A stretch of DNA of 64,000 nucleotides from Symsagittifera roscoffensis. Lineage: Eukaryota > Xenacoelomorpha > Acoela > Convolutidae. The DNA lies in NCBI RefSeq assembly GCF_963678635.1, contig NC_087062.1:20695789-20759788 (forward strand), in the 5' to 3' direction. A program made the translations under genes and the position numbers. Under the pieces are notes generated by a model. That model ran no database searches, was not told the DNA's origin, and saw only the letters and a list, made by a program, of their open reading frames with translations. Shown piece after piece: positions 60,009 through 64,000 of the stretch (its first letter is position 1; each line of letters opens with the position of its first letter).

Positions 60009-60551
60009 TCAGTTTGCTGGCACGTCGAGCATGGCGTAGGCATGTACATCTTTGCTTTCATACGATATGGCTATTTGCGTATTTTGCATACCCTTGTTCG
60101 GGGTCTCCGTCAAATACTTGTTGATGATGTTTGTGGTGCTGTTTGTCTGTGATTTTGCGTGCTGTTTGGCGGTAAGGGCAGATCGAACGAGCGGAGTAGA
60201 AACATTACTGTGAACTCGCGAAGATATAATTTTAACTTTGCAATCTGAACGTTGCCTAATTGCATAGCGTTTATACTCCATCTGGGTCTTTCTATAGACC
60301 ACTTCAACTGTTTTCAATTGGGCGAGTAACTGTTGTTGCATTTGTTCTTTATGGCCGCTCATTAAATGAATAACAATATCGTTCAGGGGCTTAATGATAG
60401 TAGCTAAATCTGTCATCAGACTTTCAACTACTTCAGGCTCGTCATTATTTGTAATGACACCTTTAATTGTATTAAATAACGTGTTTGAATCACTTTCAGT
60501 AACGTTTCTATTTGAGTTCATTTTTGAAAACTGTGATCTCGTAGCAGGCAT
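60009..60551 (-). pseudogene. BEL/Pao gag N-terminus fused to protease start
   Basis: A 180-codon minus-strand frame starts MPATRSQFSKMNSNRNVTES, runs through a helical region (PLNDIVIHLMSGHKEQMQQ) and ends with KDVHAYAMLDVPAN and a stop. The YAMLD motif is the start of the BEL/Pao aspartic protease, normally followed by a small-residue active-site loop that is lost here. A typical gag with capsid and zinc knuckles would be two to three times longer, so an internal deletion is likely. The start lies about 180 bp inside the LTR/primer-binding site, as expected for gag. Similar frames recur as truncated copies to the right. Confidence 0.72.
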
Positions 60552-60720
60552 TAAATTTAACGAAACAAAACAACGTAGTTCTGACTAACAGTTTGAAAAG
60601 GAGGTCTAAAATAATCCAGTCGGGATGCAGTAACACACGAACCAATTCAAAGAATAAAAAAATTTAATAAACAAACTTAAATAACAGTCGAAATCCAAAA
60701 ATGTCGTAGATTCGCTTTCG

Positions 60721-60734
60721 TAGTTGGGCGCCAA
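60721..60734 (-). other. Primer-binding site of the BEL/Pao element
   Basis: Immediately inside the LTR, the minus strand reads TTGGCGCCCAACTA, beginning with the TGGCGCC core seen in many LTR element primer-binding sites. The position right after ...GGGGACA fixes the LTR edge at 60735. Confidence 0.75.
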
Positions 60735-60873
60735 TGTCCCCGTCTTTATGCACATACCTGGCAACAACACTAAGATTAGTAGGGGAACATGAAGGTTAAG
60801 ATATCTAGAAGGGGCAATTATGAAATAACTAGAGAAACAGAAGAAATAAGAACGTTTAGAAAAAAAAATAAAA
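60735..60873 (-). repeat. LTR of BEL/Pao element (5' LTR)
   Basis: Starts TGTCCCCGTCTTTATGC on the plus strand next to the primer-binding site and ends near aaaacca. Homologous to 56039-56177 and to two further LTR copies at 62581 and 63328. Confidence 0.8.
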
Positions 60874-61163
60874 CCATTGTTCTCAGGAAATTGGCCAGGT
60901 CTTTGTAGCTTCTTCGGTGTCTGAGTGATGGACTATTGAAGTTGTCGAGTCGCTTCAGGACTGAAGTAACTATTTTCGTTGGGTTTCCAATTTCTGATGC
61001 AGTCGTTTAAGGGTCGAGTCACAATTGATTCGTTGCATCCGAATCCACGGATTAGGGATTTAGAATTTCCGGAAACAAATAGTTGAAGGTGGATTTATTT
61101 TTCAGAATCTGACATATCGGTGTTGTCTATTGTGAAGTTGTAGGTTCCAATCCAACCATTGTT

Positions 61164-61584
61164 CGGGGTCTCCGTCAAATACTTGTTGATGATGTTTGTG
61201 GTCCTGTATGTCTGTGATTTTGCGTGCTGTTTGGCGGTAAGGGCAGATCGAACGATTGACGGAGTAGAAACATTACTTTGAACTCGGGAAGATGTAATTG
61301 AAACAAGCTGAACGTTGCCTAATCGCTTAGAGTTTATTTTCCATCTGGGTCTTTCTATAGACGACTTTAACTATTTTCAATCGGGCGAGTAGCTGTTGTT
61401 GCATTTGTCCATTACGTCAGCTCATTAAATGAATAAAAATATCGTTCAGGGGCCTAATGATACTATCTAAATCTGTCATCAGACTTTCAACTACTTCAAG
61501 CTCGTCATTATTTGTAATTAAGTCTTTGATTGTATTAAATAACATGTCTGAATCACTTTCAACTGATTATCATCTAGCAACAAA
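61164..61584 (-). pseudogene. Truncated BEL/Pao gag copy 2
   Basis: Plus-strand sequence from gttcggggtctccgtcaaat to catctagcaa matches 60090-60480 with scattered changes and small deletions that break the frame. It begins and ends inside LINE sequence, showing that it replaced a part of that LINE. Confidence 0.8.
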
Positions 61585-61903
61585 TACGTCTGAAGAAGTG
61601 TGAATCCGATTACTGGTTTCGAGCTTGCCGTCTGGCCAACCTTTTTAACGATTACTTCAAATTTGACAATTTTTGATCCAGGATGCAAAATTAAACTGCT
61701 GGAAGTTTATACGAAGTTCTTCAAAACGCGCTACAACGAATCAGATTCATGCACTTGGCGGATATTATGTGGCTGCAACAACTGTAGAGATTTGAAGAAA
61801 CTAAACTTTAACAACTGAAACACGAACGTTGAACCTCCCAATCACTGGGTTTTATGCAAACCCTTGGATTAGTCCTAAATCCTTTGTTATTATTATTATT
61901 ATT
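61582..61903 (+). mobile_element. LINE 3' end with (ATT)n tail
   Basis: The plus strand reads QQIRLKKCESDYWFRACRLA, LFNDYFK and, after a one-base shift, PGCKIKLLEVYTKFFKTRYN and then TWRILCGCNNC, the C-terminal tail of a LINE ORF2 with a cysteine-rich end. It is followed by about 70 bp of 3' untranslated sequence and (ATT)n at about 61886-61903, a typical LINE tail. The same ORF2 end is at 63745-64000. Confidence 0.78.
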
Positions 61904-62400
61904 GTTCGGGGTCTCCATCAAATATTTGTTGGTGATGTTTGTGCTGCTGTCTGTGATTTTGCGTGCTGTTTGGCGGTAAGGGCAGATCGAACAAGCGACG
62001 GAGTAGAAACATTACTTTGAACTCGCGAAGATGTAATTTAAACCTTGCATGCTGAACGTTGCCTAATTGCATGGCGTTTTTACTCCATCTGGGTCTTTCT
62101 ATGGACCACTTAAACTGTTTTCAATTGGGCGAGTAACTGTTGTTGCATTTTTTCATTACGTCCGCTCATTAACTGAATAACAATATCGTTCAGGGGCTTA
62201 ATGATAGTATCTAAATCTGTCAGCAGACTTTCAAGTACTTCAAGCTCTTCATTATTTGTAATTAAACCTTTGATTGTATTCAACAAAGTGTCTGAATCAC
62301 TTTCAACTGATTACCATCTGGCAATGCGGTTTCAAAATAACTTTCAGTGACGTTTCTATTTGTTCATTTTTGAAAATTGTGATCTCGTAACAGGCATTAA
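61904..62400 (-). pseudogene. Truncated BEL/Pao gag copy 3
   Basis: Matches 60090-60551 with frame breaks, from ttgttcggggtctccatcaa to gatctcgtaacaggcatt, then runs into the gag leader and the LTR at 62581. Confidence 0.8.
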
Positions 62401-62580
62401 ATTTAACGAAACAAAACAATAACGTAGTTCTGACTACCAGTTTCAAAAGGAGGTCCAAAAAAATCCAGTCGGGTTCCAGTAACGCACAAACCATTTCAAA
62501 GATTAAATAAATTTAATAAACAAACCAAATAACAGTCGAAATTCAAAAGTCGTAGATTCTCTTTCGTATTTGGCCGCCAA

Positions 62581-62720
62581 TGTCCGCGTCTTTATTTACG
62601 TACCTGGCAACAACACTTAGATTAGCAGCGGAACGGAAATGTTGAGATATCTAGACGGGGCAATTATGAATTAGCTAGAGAAACAGAAGAAATAAGAACG
62701 TTTAGTAAAAAGAATCAACA
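62581..62720 (-). repeat. BEL/Pao LTR copy 3
   Basis: Starts TGTCCGCGTCTTTATTTAC after a diverged primer-binding site (ttggccgccaa). About 140 bp, homologous to the other LTRs. Confidence 0.75.
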
Positions 62721-62861
62721 ATTATTCTGAGGAAGTTGGCCAGGTCTTTGTAGCTTCTTCGGTGTCTGAGTGATGGACTGTTGAAGTTGTCGAGTCGCTT
62801 CAGGACTGAAGTAACAATTTTCGTTAGGTTTCCAATTTCTGATGCAGTCGTTGAAGGGACT

Positions 62862-63145
62862 AGTCAATCGGGCGAGTATCTGTTGTTGCATTTGTCCATT
62901 ACGTCAGCTCATTAAATGAATAACAATATCGTTCAGGGGCCTGATGATATTATCTAAATCTGCCATCAGACTTTCAACTACTTCAAGCGCGTCATTTTTT
63001 GTAACCAAGTCTTTGATTGTATTAAATAACGTGTCTGAATCACTTTCAACTGATTATCATCTAGCAATGCGGTTTCAAAACTACTTTCAGTGACGTTACT
63101 ATTTGAGTTTATTTTTGAAAATTGTGATCTCCTAACAGGCATTAA
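62862..63145 (-). pseudogene. Truncated BEL/Pao gag copy 4
   Basis: Starts at tcaatcgggcgagtatctg and runs to ctcctaacaggcatt, matching the N-terminal two-thirds of the gag frame, followed by leader sequence and the fourth LTR. The start codon context is preserved but the frame is broken. Confidence 0.78.
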
Positions 63146-63327
63146 CATTAACGAAACAAAACAATAACGTAGTTCTGACCAACAGTTCGAGAGGAGGTCC
63201 AAATTAATCCAGTCGGGTTCCAGTAACACACTAACCAATTCAAAGAATAAACAAATTTAATAAACAAACTTAAATAACAGTCGAAATCCAAAAATGTCGT
63301 AGATTCGCATTCGTAGTTGGGCGGCAA

Positions 63328-63475
63328 TATCCTCGTCTTTATGCATGTACCTGGCAACAACACTAAAATTAGTAGAGTAACGGAAAGATTAAGATATCTA
63401 GACGGGGCTAGTATGAATTAACTAGAGAAACAGAATAAACGAGAAATAAGAACGTTTAGAAAAAAGAATCAACCA
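63328..63475 (-). repeat. BEL/Pao LTR copy 4
   Basis: Starts TATCCTCGTCTTTATGC (decayed TGT end) beside gttgggcggcaa and ends near aatcaacca. A 7-base insertion in cagaataaacgagaaataag distinguishes it. Confidence 0.72.
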
Positions 63476-63744
63476 TTGTTCTGAGGAAGTTGGCCAGGTC
63501 TTTTTGTAGCTTCTTCGGTGTCTGAGTGATGGACTGTTGAAGTTGTCGAGTCGCTTCTGGTTTGAAGTAACTATTTCCGTTGGGTTTCTAATTTCTGATA
63601 CAGTCGTTAAAGGACCGAGTCGTACATTGATTCGTTGCATCCGTATTCACGGATTAGGGATTTAGAATCTCCGGAAACAAGTAGTTCAAGGTGGGTTAAT
63701 TTTCCAGAATCTGACTTATCGGTGTGTTCTATTGTGTTGTTGTA
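63476..63744. repeat. Repeated LTR-flanking segment of unknown origin
   Basis: The sequence gaggaagttggccaggtc ... gttgtaggttccaatccaa follows the LTR at 63476, and is also found after the LTRs at 60880-61163 and, truncated, at 62721-62861. A minus-strand frame in the 60.9-kb copy has few stops (RGFGCNESIVTRPLNDCIRN), but I cannot assign it to a BEL/Pao domain. It is part of the duplicated retrotransposon unit. Confidence 0.6.
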
Positions 63745-64000
63745 GGTTCCAATCCAATCATTCGATATCCTTCCAATCTCCTTATATCAAGAACTTCATG
63801 TTATTCTCTTGTTTGCCAAAATACTAACCGGAAATGTTGACATAGACTGGCGTAGTCAAGTAACCATCACAGACATCGGTACTCGAAGAACACAAGCAAC
63901 ACGAAATTTTGCCTGCCAACAAATACGTCTGAAGAAGTGTGAATCCGATTACTGGTTTCGAGCTTGCCGTCTGGCCAACCTTTTTAACGATTACTTCAAA
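63745..64000 (+). mobile_element. LINE ORF2 C-terminal fragment, cut by window end
   Basis: A single open plus frame reads FDILPISLYQELHVILLFAK, ILTGNVDIDW and ends QIRLKKCESDYWFRACRLAN and LFNDYFK. This pattern, with K-x-L-x-G and the R-x-N..LP-like end region, is the C-terminal segment of LINE reverse transcriptases. It is the same family as 61582-61903 and continues past the window. Confidence 0.75.

Larger units (their letters stand above)
56039..60873 (-). mobile_element. BEL/Pao LTR retrotransposon, decayed
   Basis: Two similar LTRs of about 139 bp in the same orientation flank, on the minus strand, a primer-binding site, a gag/protease fusion frame, reverse transcriptase, RNase H, integrase and a C-terminal pol domain in BEL/Pao order. 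At about 4.8 kb it is shorter than a typical family member, and coding frames are broken at many points. The LTRs differ at about a dozen positions over 125 bp by eye, so the insertion is not recent. Flanking target duplications could not be identified because the right side is itself retrotransposon sequence. Confidence 0.88.

Overview
The window is animal nuclear DNA. It has AT-rich introns with GT..AG borders, a very large RNF213 (mysterin) type AAA+/RING gene, a BEL/Pao LTR retrotransposon (a class known from animals) and fragments of non-LTR retrotransposons. There is nothing prokaryotic about the layout. I cannot name the species; an invertebrate is the best guess.

The backbone is one plus-strand gene, an RNF213-family E3 ubiquitin ligase, present without its 5' end and probably without its 3' end. 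Exons I can place are: an exon or pair of exons inside 4993-5994 (containing an in-frame TGA), 6156-6309, 34131-36152, 37808-37986, 38286-38411 and one giant exon 48010-55911. The junctions 6309/34131, 36152/37808, 37986/38286 and 38411/48010 are all phase-consistent with GT..AG borders. Together they encode the stalk, the degenerate AAA1/AAA2 modules, the ATP-binding AAA3 and AAA4 modules, a RING finger and an RZ-type zinc finger.

The introns hold most of the sequence. Bases 1-4940 and about 7131-33800 are filled with a tandem array of a roughly 0.95-kb AT-rich unit (about 25 recognisable cores). Each core carries two adjacent inverted repeats and a separate short palindrome. Inside the array there are higher-order duplications: a 2.31-kb block in three near-identical tandem copies (about 12.0-19.0 kb) and a 3.56-kb block in four copies (about 20.0-33.5 kb), one of which has lost 971 bp at a 6-bp microhomology. 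A segment with tRNA-like A and B boxes recurs in the blocks. The 27.8-kb intron 6310-34130 therefore looks grown by local amplification. Old, decayed copies of the same unit lie in the later 9.6-kb intron (38.4-48.0 kb), along with a minus-strand LINE carrying ORF1 and endonuclease remnants. A MITE-like element with terminal inverted repeats and a likely 7-bp target duplication sits at 6388-6751.

From 56039 to the window end is a retrotransposon cluster just 127 bp beyond the putative end of the giant exon. It comprises a decayed minus-strand BEL/Pao element (LTRs, primer-binding site, gag/protease fusion, RT, RNase H, integrase, C-terminal pol domain), then three more truncated gag/LTR units, with plus-strand LINE 3' ends in the mosaic. 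The C-terminal part of RNF213 is not found before the window ends.
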